This document shows, one piece after another, positions 45,308 through 55,019 of a stretch of DNA of 64,000 nucleotides. The notes below the pieces were generated by a model. The model worked only from the letters and a program-made list of their open reading frames with translations. It made no database searches and had not been told where the DNA came from. Location: contig NC_019678.1 in the NCBI RefSeq assembly GCF_000316665.1, positions 4,030,001-4,094,000 on the forward strand, in the 5' to 3' direction. Each line of letters opens with the position of its first letter. The stretch's first letter is position 1. Source of the stretch: Rivularia sp. PCC 7116. GTDB lineage: Bacteria; Cyanobacteriota; Cyanobacteriia; Cyanobacteriales; Nostocaceae. The translations under genes and the position numbers were made by a program.

Positions 45308-46723
45308 TTAACAATCGTAATATAGAGAAAATTCGTAGGGATGAGGACGTAAGCGCATGGGGTTAACTTCAGTGTCTAGTTTGTAAGCAATCCAGTTTTC
45401 AATGAAGTCTTCGGTGAATACCTCGCCTTGGGTTAAGAAATCATGGTCTCTTTCAAGAGCTTCTAGAGCCAAATCCAAAGAACCTGGTGTAGAAGGAACG
45501 GAGGCTAACTCTTCAGGAGAAAGTTCATAGATATTCTTATCTAAAGGTTCGCCGGGATCAATTTTGTTTTTAATACCATCTAAACCAGCACAGAGCATCG
45601 CAGCAAAGGCTAGATAGGGGTTACAAGTTGCATCAGGACAGCGGAACTCTAAACGCTTGGCTTTGGGATTGTCTCCAGCAAGAGGAATACGCACGGAAGC
45701 GGAACGGTTCCCTTGGGAGTAAGCCAAGTTTACTGGTGCTTCGTAACCGGGTACTAAGCGCTTGTAAGAGTTAGTGCTGGGGTTGGTGAATGCTAATAGT
45801 GCTGGTGCGTGCTTAAGAATTCCACCAATGTAGTGAAGTCCCATTTCGCTCATTCCCGCGTACTTATCACCTGCGAATAAAGGCTTACCATCTTTCCAAA
45901 TGGATTGGTGGGTATGCATACCGGAGCCGTTATCTTGAAATACTGGCTTAGGCATGAAGGTAACTGATTTACCGTATTTCTTAGCTACGTTTTTGATAAC
46001 GTACTTGTAAATCATCAACCAGTCAGCAGCTTCGATTAGCTTACCGAAGCGGAAGCCTAATTCGCACTGACCACCTGTTGCGACTTCATGGTGATGCTTC
46101 TCAATCGGAACGCCACATTTTGCCATTTCTAGCAACATTTCTGTCCGCATATCTTGCGAAGTGTCGGTTGGAGAAACTGGGAAATAACCTCCCTTATAAT
46201 CTGGCTTGTAACCGAGGTTAGGGCCTTCCTCTTTACCAGAATTCCAACGACCTTCTACGGAATCTACATAGTAATAGCCTGCATTCTGGGTTTGGTCAAA
46301 ACGAACATCGTCAAAGATGAAAAATTCAGCTTCTGGCCCAAAAAATGCTGTATCACCAACACCGACTGATTTTAAATAATCAACCGCTTTCTGAGCAATC
46401 ACCCGAGGACAACGGTCGTACCATTCACCCGTGCGGGGTTCTTTGATGCTACATACAATGCTCAGAGTCGGTTCTTTCATGAAGGGGTCGATCCAGGCAG
46501 TATTTGGATCTAGCACCATTGACATATCTGACTCGTTAATGGCTTTCCAACCCCGAATACTCGAACCGTCAAATGGTACACCATCGGTGAAAGAACTTTC
46601 ATCGATTTGGTCTTGAAACATTGTTAAATGCTGCCAAATACCTGGCATATCGATGAATTTCAGATCTATCATCTGAATTTTTTGGTCTTGAATCATTTTC
46701 AAGACTTCTTGTGGGGTTGTCAT
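45308..46723 (-). CDS. glnA: Glutamine synthetase type I
   Basis: A 471-residue protein, normal GSI length. Catalytic signatures: [20 protein letters not shown], then [34 protein letters not shown], the [20 protein letters not shown] region and the [20 protein letters not shown] block; [10 protein letters not shown] is the loop containing the tyrosine adenylylated in enterobacteria, which in cyanobacteria is not used. Converts glutamate and ammonia to glutamine, the main entry for nitrogen. Start preceded by AAGGAG. An NtcA-activated promoter lies about 190 bases upstream and a structured leader in between. Confidence 0.97.
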   Translation of the reverse strand: MTTPQEVLKMIQDQKIQMIDLKFIDMPGIWQHLTMFQDQIDESSFTDGVPFDGSSIRGWKAINESDMSMVLDPNTAWIDPFMKEPTLSIVCSIKEPRTGEWYDRCPRVIAQKAVDYLKSVGVGDTAFFGPEAEFFIFDDVRFDQTQNAGYYYVDSVEGRWNSGKEEGPNLGYKPDYKGGYFPVSPTDTSQDMRTEMLLEMAKCGVPIEKHHHEVATGGQCELGFRFGKLIEAADWLMIYKYVIKNVAKKYGKSVTFMPKPVFQDNGSGMHTHQSIWKDGKPLFAGDKYAGMSEMGLHYIGGILKHAPALLAFTNPSTNSYKRLVPGYEAPVNLAYSQGNRSASVRIPLAGDNPKAKRLEFRCPDATCNPYLAFAAMLCAGLDGIKNKIDPGEPLDKNIYELSPEELASVPSTPGSLDLALEALERDHDFLTQGEVFTEDFIENWIAYKLDTEVNPMRLRPHPYEFSLYYDC

Positions 46724-46906
46724 GGTTACTCCTTATCTGCCAATACGCAATGGATTAATACTGAAATATTCAAAAAACTGTTGACCGGTTCCCATTAAAA
46801 ATTTTTAATGGGGTCCGTTGACCCTCAGAAGCTGAAACCACTTGTTTAAGGGCACCCTTAACAGTTTTTTTGAAGAAAAAACTTTTAAGAGAACCGTTGA
46901 CACACC
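46724..46906 (-). promoter_or_regulatory. Structured 5' leader of glnA with three GTCAAC repeats
   Basis: The predicted 183-nt leader has three hairpins: AGTTTTTT/AAAAAACT, GTTAAGGG/CCCTTAA and CCCATTAAAAA/TTTTTAATGGG. Each is flanked by GTCAACGG or GTCAACAG (three copies). I see no match to the known glutamine riboswitch consensus. AAGGAG precedes the ATG. Confidence 0.55.
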
Positions 46907-46912
46907 TGGAAT

Positions 46913-46954
46913 ATGGTAAATAGAGGGACTCCAAAAAAGTGTATCATTTGTAAC
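46913..46954 (-). promoter_or_regulatory. NtcA-activated glnA promoter
   Basis: On the minus strand GTT-N8-TAC (46941-46954; one change from GTAN8TAC) is followed, after exactly 22 bases, by TACCAT (46913-46918), fitting TAN3T. That is the canonical spacing of class II NtcA activation. Confidence 0.75.
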
Positions 46955-47171
46955 AAAATGACGATTCTAAAGGTAATATTAACCTTTTACTAAATCATCT
47001 ACACAAAAATAAAAGTTCATCTTATGAGGGTCAACTTTGGCATAGAATCCTTAAGTAGTATGGATTGCTTTTTGCCAGATTTTGGCTAAGTTAACACAAA
47101 ATACATTTTTGATGGACTATTAGCCAGATTAATATCAAATAATAGATAGGAATGAATGGGAGATAATAAAA

Positions 47172-47681
47172 ATGCAAGATGCCGTAACAAATTTAATTAA
47201 GAATTATGATGTTACCGGACGGTATTTTGATAGAAATGCAGTAGATTCGCTCAAATCGTATTTTGAGAGTGGCACCCAAAGAATACAAGCTGCTGCTGCT
47301 ATCAATGCCAACGCAGCATTTATAGTCAAGGAAGCTGGCGTTAAGTTATTTGAAGAGCAGCCCGAATTAATTCGTCCTGGTGGAAACGCTTATACAACTC
47401 GTCGTTATGCAGCTTGTCTGCGAGACATGGATTACTATTTGCGTTACGCTACCTATGCTTTAGTTGCTGGCAGCATGGATGTGCTAGACGAGCGAGTACT
47501 GCAAGGTTTACGCGAAACTTACAATTCTTTAGGAGTTCCGATTTCTCCTACCGTTGCCGGTATCCAAATCATGAAAGATATGGTTAAAGAGCAAGTAGCT
47601 TCTGCGGGTATTTCTGATACTAGCTTTGTGGACGAGCCTTTTGACTATATGACAAGAGAATTGAGCGAAACGGACGTTTAA
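47172..47681 (+). CDS. apcF: Allophycocyanin beta-18 core subunit
   Basis: A 169-residue phycobiliprotein. RPGGNAYTTRRYAACLRDMD contains the chromophore Cys (C82) of beta-type subunits; the globin-like helices follow. The length of 169, versus 161 for ApcB, and KLFEEQPELIRPGGN with the extended C-terminus (DTSFVDEPFDYMTRELSETD) identify the ApcF type. In the phycobilisome core it replaces one ApcB in the trimer containing the linker core-membrane protein and helps pass energy to the photosystems. Monocistronic. Start MQDAVTNLIKNYDVTGRYFD. Confidence 0.93.
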   Translation: MQDAVTNLIKNYDVTGRYFDRNAVDSLKSYFESGTQRIQAAAAINANAAFIVKEAGVKLFEEQPELIRPGGNAYTTRRYAACLRDMDYYLRYATYALVAGSMDVLDERVLQGLRETYNSLGVPISPTVAGIQIMKDMVKEQVASAGISDTSFVDEPFDYMTRELSETDV

Positions 47682-47689
47682 TTATGATG

Positions 47690-47844
47690 GGAGTTGGGAA
47701 TGGGGCATTGAGCATTGGGAATAGTTGGGAGTTAGGAGTTAGGAGTTAGGAGTTACAATTCTTCCCCCTCTACCCCCTCTTTCTTTCAATGCCCGATGTC
47801 CCATGCCCGATGCCCAATGCCCAATTAGCAATTACCAGTTACCA
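47690..47844. repeat. GGGAGTT, TAGGAGT and GCCCAAT heptamer repeats
   Basis: Low-complexity repeats fill the gap between apcF and tlyA and run up to the tlyA start codon. They create a false in-frame extension beginning MPDAQCPISN. Confidence 0.85.
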
Positions 47845-48747
47845 GTGAAGCAGCGACTTGATGTTTTATTAGTAGAAAAAGGTTTATCTTCGTCTCGTCA
47901 GCAAGCACAGCGGTTAATTCAGGCTGGTGAAGTGTTGGTTAACGATAATCTTGTTGATAAGCCGGGGACGGATATTGATGTTGCTGCTGAAATTAGAGTT
48001 AAGCAGAAGTCGCGTTTTGTTTCTCGTGGTGGAGAAAAGTTAAAGAAGGCTTTAGATAATTTTGATATTTCTGTAGAAGGGCGTGTTTGTTTAGATGGCG
48101 GGATTTCTACAGGGGGGTTTACTGATTGCTTGCTACAATCGGGAGCTAAATTAGTTTACGGTATTGATGTTGGTTACGGACAAGTTGATTGGCGCTTGCG
48201 AAATGATGCACGGGTAGTTTTGCGCGAGCGTACTAATTTACGACATCTGACTCCGGAAGATTTATATGGATTTGGGGAACAAGAAACTAAAAAAAATAAG
48301 AATTCTCAAAATAATCATCAAAAAAATTTACCTCCCCTATCTGGGATAAAAGAGGTTTATGAAAGGGAATTCCCCGATTTGGCTGTGGTAGACGTGTCGT
48401 TTATTTCTCTAACTAAAGTTTTGCCCGCGCTATGGAAACTTTTGCAATCTCCTCGCGAAGCTTTGTTACTTGTGAAGCCGCAGTTTGAAGTTGGAAAAAA
48501 CCGAGTCGGCAAAAAAGGAGTTGTACGCAATCCTAACGATCAAGCTGATGCCATTTTTCAAGTTTTGCAAACTGCTACAGAATTAGGATGGTGTTACAAA
48601 GGTTTAACTTGGTCTCCGATTACTGGCCCTGCTGGTAATATTGAGTATCTATTATGGTTGGAATCTAATTTGCAAACTTCATCACCCGATTTACCAGCTA
48701 TTAAGCAAATTACTTCTGATGCTGCGGGCAGCTTCAAGCAAAGCTAA
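47845..48747 (+). CDS. tlyA: TlyA-family rRNA 2'-O-methyltransferase
   Basis: About 300 residues from a GTG start at 47845 (VKQRLDVLLVEKGLSSSRQQ); the ATG at 47803 is rejected because the intervening codons are heptamer repeats. N-terminal S4 RNA-binding domain to about residue 60, then an FtsJ-like methyltransferase domain: SRGGEKLKKALDNFDI, VCLDGGISTGGFTDCLLQSG (SAM motif), YGIDVGYGQVDWRLRNDARV, and VKPQFEVGKNRVGKKGVVRN. A low-complexity insertion of roughly 30 residues (EQETKKNKNSQNNHQKNLPP onward) interrupts the methyltransferase domain and is unusual. Homologues methylate ribose of rRNA. Confidence 0.88.
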   Translation: MKQRLDVLLVEKGLSSSRQQAQRLIQAGEVLVNDNLVDKPGTDIDVAAEIRVKQKSRFVSRGGEKLKKALDNFDISVEGRVCLDGGISTGGFTDCLLQSGAKLVYGIDVGYGQVDWRLRNDARVVLRERTNLRHLTPEDLYGFGEQETKKNKNSQNNHQKNLPPLSGIKEVYEREFPDLAVVDVSFISLTKVLPALWKLLQSPREALLLVKPQFEVGKNRVGKKGVVRNPNDQADAIFQVLQTATELGWCYKGLTWSPITGPAGNIEYLLWLESNLQTSSPDLPAIKQITSDAAGSFKQS

Positions 48748-49285
48748 TGATTTTAGTGTTAACTTTTCTTCACAAACACAAACGTTTCTCTATATTCATA
48801 AGCGGCGATCGCTACTAAATAGCTTCTTTGCTTCCCCGTTATTTTAATCGTTCAAAATATTATTTAAATCAAAATATAATTTCAATTGTTAATTATTTTT
48901 AGAGAAAAAATAAATTGAAAATTGCTCGCGGCATGAGATAATAATTATGTGAGATTAATCTTTTCATAATGGGAATATTAGCTTTAATAAAAATTTGAGC
49001 AATATTCCAATTATAAAAAATACTTTCTAAAGAAAATAATATCATCAAACCGGTACTTATAATCAAAAATTTTTTATTTCTATTTCGATTTTTATAGCCG
49101 ATTAATTGATTGAAATTTTCAAGTTATAAAAAATACTTAAGAATGAATAATTAAGTATTTATTTGCAGAAAAAGCAGTGGTTATATTAGCTATTGTTGTA
49201 AACAAAAAAACATTAAATATTTTAGGTAGTAGAATATTTTTGTAAGCAACGGGGATATAAATTCCATTATAAGCTTTGAGATTAA
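48748..49285. other. Intergenic, nothing recognised
   Basis: Very AT-rich 537 bases between convergent genes. No RNA or repeat identified. Confidence 0.5.
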
Positions 49286-50290
49286 CTATCGCTGCAAAAT
49301 TTTCCTTGCTTGTTCTTCAATATTCTCGGATGTGGTTTTGATTAAAGTGTATGTGACAGTTAAGTCCATTTTTTCGCCTACTTGCAAAGTTTTTAACGGA
49401 CTGAGAAATTCTAACTCAACATAAGCTTTTGGATCGTAATTGGTGTAAATTTCGGAATTACTATTATTATCGGGATAAATTACTTTATCTATTCTGGGTG
49501 AATCCATACGAACTGCGGTTTTTTCGCCCACCCATAACAATGTACTCGCATCGCTGCCAATTTTATGTGGTTTATCGCGATCGCGTGTCAAGGATAAGAT
49601 ACCGTTATCTATTTTTAAGTTAGCTGGCAAGTCGTCAGATTGCTTGTTGTAACCTTGAGGAAAAATTGAAGGTTGGGGTATCGCAGCGAAAACAGAAACT
49701 GGTTCGTTTAACTGCGTAATTGTCCAAACAGAGACTTGTTGTGAATCACCTTTGACTTTTTCAAAAGTGGTGGTGACTTTCATTATCGGTTCATTTGGTT
49801 CAAGTGTGATTTGACGGTAGAATCTAATTCCGTAAAATGGGTCAATTTCAGAAATTAACGTTATCTCATTTTTTTGGACTTCGACTTTAACTGGTACCGA
49901 ATCAAAAGTATCGGGTGGCGGCCAACTTATTTTTGTCATTTTTTTCCATTCGGATTGTGGTGCTGGCCAAGTTTTATCACCACCGAAGTTATTCCATTCT
50001 TCAGATTTTTTATTAGGTACTTTACCGTATAGCTGCGAATCTTCCCAAAATGTATTTTCTCCATCAGGGAAGCGAAATTGCATTATTCTTCCAATTGCTG
50101 GAACTATAACTGCTTCTACTTGGGAGTTACTCAAAATATAAGAATCTTCCCAACCCTGGTAATTGATTTTTTTGATTGTCATTTTTTCTGAAATATTAGC
50201 GCTTACGATTAGATAGCAAATTCCTGCTAGGAATAATCCCAAACAAAATAATAGTAAGTGTTTAAGCTTGATATTGCTGGGAATATTCAT
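49286..50290 (-). CDS. DUF4380-like exported carbohydrate-fold protein
   Basis: A 334-residue protein with an N-terminal hydrophobic helix (HLLLFCLGLFLAGICYLIVS) acting as signal anchor. The remainder is beta-rich and begins ILSNSQVEAVIVPAIGRIMQ, then GDKTWPAPQSEWKKM, where G-G-D-K-x-W-P-A-P-Q is a typical DUF4380 motif. The fold is expected to resemble galactose mutarotase or carbohydrate-binding beta-sandwiches; enzymatic role unproven. First of several exported sugar-related genes on this strand. Confidence 0.75.
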   Translation of the reverse strand: MNIPSNIKLKHLLLFCLGLFLAGICYLIVSANISEKMTIKKINYQGWEDSYILSNSQVEAVIVPAIGRIMQFRFPDGENTFWEDSQLYGKVPNKKSEEWNNFGGDKTWPAPQSEWKKMTKISWPPPDTFDSVPVKVEVQKNEITLISEIDPFYGIRFYRQITLEPNEPIMKVTTTFEKVKGDSQQVSVWTITQLNEPVSVFAAIPQPSIFPQGYNKQSDDLPANLKIDNGILSLTRDRDKPHKIGSDASTLLWVGEKTAVRMDSPRIDKVIYPDNNSNSEIYTNYDPKAYVELEFLSPLKTLQVGEKMDLTVTYTLIKTTSENIEEQARKILQR

Positions 50291-50482
50291 TTTTATATTT
50301 AATTGACATATTTAATTTATATCTTTTCCTGAAATTATACAGTTATTATTTCATGCCAAAAGCCCAATCATAATTGACTGGGCTTTGTAATTGGGTATGT
50401 CCCGGTGGCTAGTTATAGAAGTTCTTGATAATTTGCTTATCTGAGAATGACTACAACATGCCTTTTCTTGATTCCGGACTTA

Positions 50483-50920
50483 TTAATTAATTTCTACAGT
50501 ACGAATTTGCCCATCGGGATAATAAACACCCAGACATTTATCTGAAGCATCTGCGATAACCCAAGGATGAGTCACAAAAGTTCGTTGTTTCTAACTTTGT
50601 CCTGGCTTTAGCTGTCTGTATAACTTTCTTTTACCAGAGTAGTCAAGCCAGTAGGTTTTAATTGCTTTTTAACTATTATTTTTAAACACGATAAAGGTAT
50701 TTAAATCTGAACCGGAAGCAGTTGAACGAGACTTTGATTCAGATGGACATGTAGTACCAGTAGCCCCTGAAGCTACCTTCGCGGGCTTAAACTTCCCAAG
50801 CTGTCCGGAAACATTTTGGCAGTTATCCATAAATGCTGCTCCCTTCAGAGTTGAACCACGAGCAACTCTATTACCTCCAAGGCACTTGTTTTCCTTCTCT
50901 AAAAAGTGTTTAAGCTTCAT
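50483..50920 (-). pseudogene. Ricin-like / VHL beta-domain protein with two in-frame stops
   Basis: One continuous frame holds a partial beta-trefoil tail (ARGSTLKGAAFMDNCQNVSG then QLGKFKPAK), a linker, and a von Hippel-Lindau beta-domain: DLNTFIVFKNNS, AIKTYWLDYSGKRKLYRQLK, PGQS, TFVTHPWVIADASDKCLGVY, YPDGQIRTVEIN. A TAA at 50669-50671 and a TAG at 50591-50593 break the VHL domain. Without these it would be about 145 residues. The ricin part is incomplete at its N-terminus. Function of such fusions is unknown. Confidence 0.7.
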
Positions 50921-50941
50921 CCCTCATCCAACTCGATGCAA

Positions 50942-52135
50942 TCAGAAATTTACAATATCCACATTGCCAATAATTGCTTGCTTTCCTTTTAAATTACCTT
51001 TAGTATCTTTGACTTCTAAGACTTTTCCATTCTGAGCTTCAAACCATTCCAATGCAATCTGATAACTTCCCGATCGTAAGCTAGGCTGAGTTTTTAACAA
51101 GAAAACATCTCGCATAACTATACCCGAAGAAGTTCGATAATCGGAAACATAGTTATTAAGAAAGCTTGTCTGAGAAGTCTGCTTTATTTTTCCTTTAATA
51201 TCGCGCAGGCTCATAGTAATCTTTGATTGTGGTGGTAGTGGCTGCAAAAATTTCCAATAGAATGCAACTGCTAAATCTTCACCGGGCTTTATTTTTGAAG
51301 TAATTGAGTCATAACCTAGTAAGCGTACCCGTTCGCCGAAAGACAAAGATAAGGGTACTTGAATATCTTTTAAATCTTCTGCTAACGGTAATATACCTGG
51401 ATAAACTTTTGCATAATCAACACCATGTAGTTGAACTTTGTACAAGGGCTGAGAGCTGAGTCCATTTTGCGATTAATGCAAGACAACAAAACTAGAACGC
51501 ACAGTGGAATCAACACAAGTGCAATTATTTCTGGGGTTTTCTTGCAGCTACCTCGTAATTTTGGTACGAGCAAGATTATCAAACAAGCTAACAATCCGAC
51601 TTGCACCGCAGGAGAGAGACGGTAAACCAATACTAAGGGGGTAGTAACTGTTATCTAATTTCTACCCATATCTGGAAATATATACCCATATTGTCCAGAT
51701 ATAGTGTTAGTGGCGGCGTGTAACACGTATTTATAGTAAAGCGATGGCTAAAAGTTGTTGAAACGAAGTAATTGTTGCCTTTTATACTAATTAAAGTTTT
51801 AAGAATTAATAATTTTAACATTTACACTGTTAATGGTATTGAGAAGGATGATAAGTTTATATCTAATAATATAAAAATAGATGGTTTAACTGACAATTTA
51901 AGAACATTCCACTTCCATAAAGCCACATATTAGTGACTCCTGGATGGTGACGTAGAAAAGTATCAGCTAAATCGCCTTCAAATAAAAATTTAAAGAAGAA
52001 AGTACCACGAGATAGCCAAGACACTTCATCTACATTCAGCGGGACAGTTATTTCAAAGATACGTAAAAAAAAAGATATAAAAAAAATGCCGCTCAAAAGC
52101 GGAGAAAATTTTGTTTTGGCAAAAAAATATCTCAT
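50942..52135 (-). pseudogene. Decayed GT39/PMT-type membrane glycosyltransferase
   Basis: Three fragments in order on the minus strand. 51863-52135: N-terminus with NVDEVSWLSRGTFFFKFLFE and HHPGVTNMWLYGSGM, typical of dolichyl-phosphate-mannose transferase-like membrane enzymes. 51382-51630: membrane helices (GLLACLIILLVPKL, IIALVLIPLCVLVLLSCI). 50942-51445: C-terminal soluble part LHGVDYAKVYPGILPLAEDL to NVDIVNF, in a shifted frame. Several hundred residues are missing between the first two pieces and one indel joins the last two. Non-functional. Confidence 0.7.
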
Positions 52136-52174
52136 ATACTCGTATTAATTATGCTTTTAAAGTTAAAGACCAAG

Positions 52175-53119
52175 CTAATTTTTACCCGGTTGTATTCCTA
52201 CAGTATTTAGTGGAATCCGGTAAACGCTATTACCAGCAGTAATGTAAAGTGTTTTATAGTCTTTATTTCCCCAAGCCAAATTTGTAGCTTTTTCAGGAAC
52301 GCTTATTTTATCGAGAAGTTTACCTGCTGGTGAAAAAATCCACACACCTCCAGAACCAGTACCGTAAACATTACCTTTGGTATCTACTTTGATTCCATCG
52401 GGTACACCTTTATCTGTAGAACCAGTTAATTCTGCAAATACCTTACCTTCACTTAAAGTTCCATCTGGTTTGACATCAAAGACGAGAATATGTAATTTTT
52501 CCGAATCACTAACGTATAATTTTGTTTCATCGGGAGAAAAAGCAATTCCATTGGGACGAACTATTTCTTTATTTAACAAGGTCAAATTCCCATTTTCTTC
52601 CCAACGATAGATACCATAAAATCCTAATTCTTCTTCTTCTTTTTTGATTCCATAAGGTGGATCGGTAAAATAAATACTATCATCCGACTTCACTGCAATA
52701 TCATTGGGACTATTAAGCCGTTTATCTTTGTATCGTTCAGCTAAGACGGTGATTTTACCATCTTTTTCAGTCCGGGTTAATTTGCGGTTATGTTGAGCGC
52801 TAATCAATCTTCCTTGATTATCATAACTATTACCATTGGTATTTCCAGAAGGACGACGAAATATAGTAGGTTTGTCTTTAGTATTCCACTTATATATAGT
52901 ATCTGCTGGAATATCGCTAAAAAGTAAAAAGCCCTCGGGATTCCAAACAGGACCTTCCGTGAATTTTAATCCGCTAAACAACTTTTCTACTTTAGTATTA
53001 TCATCAACAATATCTGACGTTTCAGATGTATTAGCAGAAGTATTTCCACAGCTTGATTGTAAACTTAATAAGCCCAATAACAAACTGTATGTACCTATTC
53101 GGAAAGTATTATTCATCAT
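52175..53119 (-). CDS. SMP-30/gluconolactonase-like lipoprotein
   Basis: A 314-residue protein with a lipoprotein signal (LLLGLLSLQSSCGN, lipobox around C24). The six-bladed beta-propeller begins FSGLKFTEGPVWNPEGFLLF and includes PTIFRRPSGNTNGNSYDNQG, LNSPNDIAVKSDDSIYFTDP, PNGIAFSPDETKLYVSD and GVPDGIKVDTKGNVYGTGSG, conserved metal-binding and lid residues of the gluconolactonase/LRE group. Probably hydrolyses a sugar lactone outside the cytoplasm, perhaps following the sugar dehydrogenase encoded just upstream (171 bases) on the same strand. Confidence 0.88.
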   Translation of the reverse strand: MMNNTFRIGTYSLLLGLLSLQSSCGNTSANTSETSDIVDDNTKVEKLFSGLKFTEGPVWNPEGFLLFSDIPADTIYKWNTKDKPTIFRRPSGNTNGNSYDNQGRLISAQHNRKLTRTEKDGKITVLAERYKDKRLNSPNDIAVKSDDSIYFTDPPYGIKKEEEELGFYGIYRWEENGNLTLLNKEIVRPNGIAFSPDETKLYVSDSEKLHILVFDVKPDGTLSEGKVFAELTGSTDKGVPDGIKVDTKGNVYGTGSGGVWIFSPAGKLLDKISVPEKATNLAWGNKDYKTLYITAGNSVYRIPLNTVGIQPGKN

Positions 53120-53289
53120 TTTTATAATTTAACTGGTAATTGGTAATTGGTAATTGGTAATAGAGAAAATATAATTTTATTTATTTTGTTTCTTTAGTGA
53201 GAATAAATATCTAAATATCGGATAAAAATGTTGAAATTATTGTACGATAACTATTAAAATTTTACTCCCGATTGGCTACTCTCGATTAC

Positions 53290-54774
53290 TTAATTACCAT
53301 TATTCTTAACAGATACAAACTTTCTGACTTTTCCATCGCTTTTAGACGTAACGTAAATTTCTCCTGCTTCATCTACTCCGAATCTGACATCAGAACGTTT
53401 GCTACCAATAATTTCTAGAAAACTAGCTGATTTTCTACCATCAAAAAGCCTCAGTTCTTTTATCTGTGCCTGTTTACCATTTACAAGCTTATCTACGGGT
53501 ACGTGAAAAAAACGGGCATCGCTACCAAAATCTGCAAAAATATATTCACCGATTAATTCGGGAATAGCTTTACCTCGATATACATAACCACCCGTAATTG
53601 CAATCCCATAAAAACCCTCATAATCTTTGGGAATATCATGGTCATATTGAGCTACAGGATAAGTATAATCATACTCAGCATCATTTTTAGGTAAATCGAA
53701 AAGCACATTTTCGTTATCTTCTTTGATAACCCAAGTTCCTTCACGATTTCCCCATCCATAATTAGCACCCTTAACTATAAGATTCACTTCTTCAATAAAA
53801 GCTTGTCCGGTATCAACAGCCAACATTTTACCATTACCACCAGTGTCCCAACTTAAACGATGGGGATTTCGCAATCCATAAGCCCAAATTTCCCCTAATG
53901 TTTTTGAATCATTATCATTAGCAAAAGGATTCTCTTTGGGAATACCATATTTACCATTCTTACTATTATTACCACTCGGATTTATCCGCAGAATTTTACC
54001 TAAAGGAGTATTCAAATTTTGTCCGTTGTCGAGGGGATCTGTTTCGCTGACGGGAAAGCCATTACTACCTCCATCAGCTAAAGCAATATACAACATGCCA
54101 TAATCAGCATCTCCCGGTTTAGCGTTTGGGTTGAATCCTAATTGTCCGACATTATGGTCTTCATAAGGTTCTTCGATACGGATTGTTTCTCTAAAATTTC
54201 CGGTGAAATAATTCGCAGCAGGATTATCAGCTTTCCATTCTAGAATTACATCGTGATGAGAACTTTCAATGGTTTTATTTTCGCTATCAAAAATTATTTT
54301 GGTAACGGGAAAATCAGGAAGACGATTATTTTTTTCTTCGGTATGTACGGTATAGAGAATTCCATTTTTAGCAAACTCTGGATGAAACGCAAAATAAGCA
54401 AAACCCTGTTGTTGGGTTTGATAGCTAAAGCCAGAACATACTAAACTTTTAAAATTCATATATAAAGAGGTTTCTCCATCATTAATGACATACAATTTCC
54501 CTCGCATATCATTAACAAATAACCTACCGCTACCGTCACCAGCATTAGTTAAAAAATTTAATCGAGCTACCTTGTCTCTTCCGGTTCCACTACCGGGAAT
54601 TTGTGCTATTTCTTCTAAACCAACAATTAACTGTGATTTTTCTATTTTTTCGGGAATTGGGTCAGTTATCTGAGCGTGAGAAATACTAGAAAAAACTAAA
54701 CTCGATATTAAAATAAACCCAGTACAAATAAAAAGATACAGCCTTTTTATTAAATTTTTTTTGACCAACACCAT
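53290..54774 (-). CDS. Exported PQQ-type sugar dehydrogenase-like protein
   Basis: A 494-residue protein with signal peptide (IKRLYLFICTGFILISSLVF, then SSISHAQ). Beta-propeller of the glucose/sorbosone dehydrogenase family: VARLNFLTNAGDGSGRLFVN, FAFHPEFAKNGILYTVHTEE, HNVGQLGFNPNAKPGDADYG with LYIALADGG, GKILRINPSG, EIWAYGLRNPHRLSWD, and VNLIVKGANYGWGNREG. The R-N-P-H-R-x-S-W and G-x-N-Y-G-W motifs are diagnostic. Expected to oxidise aldoses using PQQ in the periplasm; a PQQ source was not checked. Upstream of the gluconolactonase-like gene, so a two-step sugar oxidation pair is plausible. Confidence 0.88.
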   Translation of the reverse strand: MVLVKKNLIKRLYLFICTGFILISSLVFSSISHAQITDPIPEKIEKSQLIVGLEEIAQIPGSGTGRDKVARLNFLTNAGDGSGRLFVNDMRGKLYVINDGETSLYMNFKSLVCSGFSYQTQQQGFAYFAFHPEFAKNGILYTVHTEEKNNRLPDFPVTKIIFDSENKTIESSHHDVILEWKADNPAANYFTGNFRETIRIEEPYEDHNVGQLGFNPNAKPGDADYGMLYIALADGGSNGFPVSETDPLDNGQNLNTPLGKILRINPSGNNSKNGKYGIPKENPFANDNDSKTLGEIWAYGLRNPHRLSWDTGGNGKMLAVDTGQAFIEEVNLIVKGANYGWGNREGTWVIKEDNENVLFDLPKNDAEYDYTYPVAQYDHDIPKDYEGFYGIAITGGYVYRGKAIPELIGEYIFADFGSDARFFHVPVDKLVNGKQAQIKELRLFDGRKSASFLEIIGSKRSDVRFGVDEAGEIYVTSKSDGKVRKFVSVKNNGN

Positions 54775-55019
54775 CTTCCTTCGTCTTCATCGCGAATTTT
54801 CCCATGTTCATAACGCTACGATATGACCGAAGCCCGATGCAAGCTCATCTAAAGAATTAAACCTAATCTTCAATTACAAATTTCCAATCCCTTACCATCG
54901 CAAAATATTAAACTGTTTGGATATATGCTTCTCTACATGCTTCGTAAGTGATAAATAGAATGTATGGTGTATTTAACAAAAATACATGAATACAAACATT
55001 AGCTGAGAACAGAACTGTG

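Noticed and set aside
46724-46906. Glutamine riboswitch
   Set aside because: The conserved aptamer segments are not found in the leader.
47803-47844. ATG start for tlyA
   Set aside because: The intervening residues are translated GCCCAAT/AATTACC repeats; GTG at 47845 begins the S4 domain.
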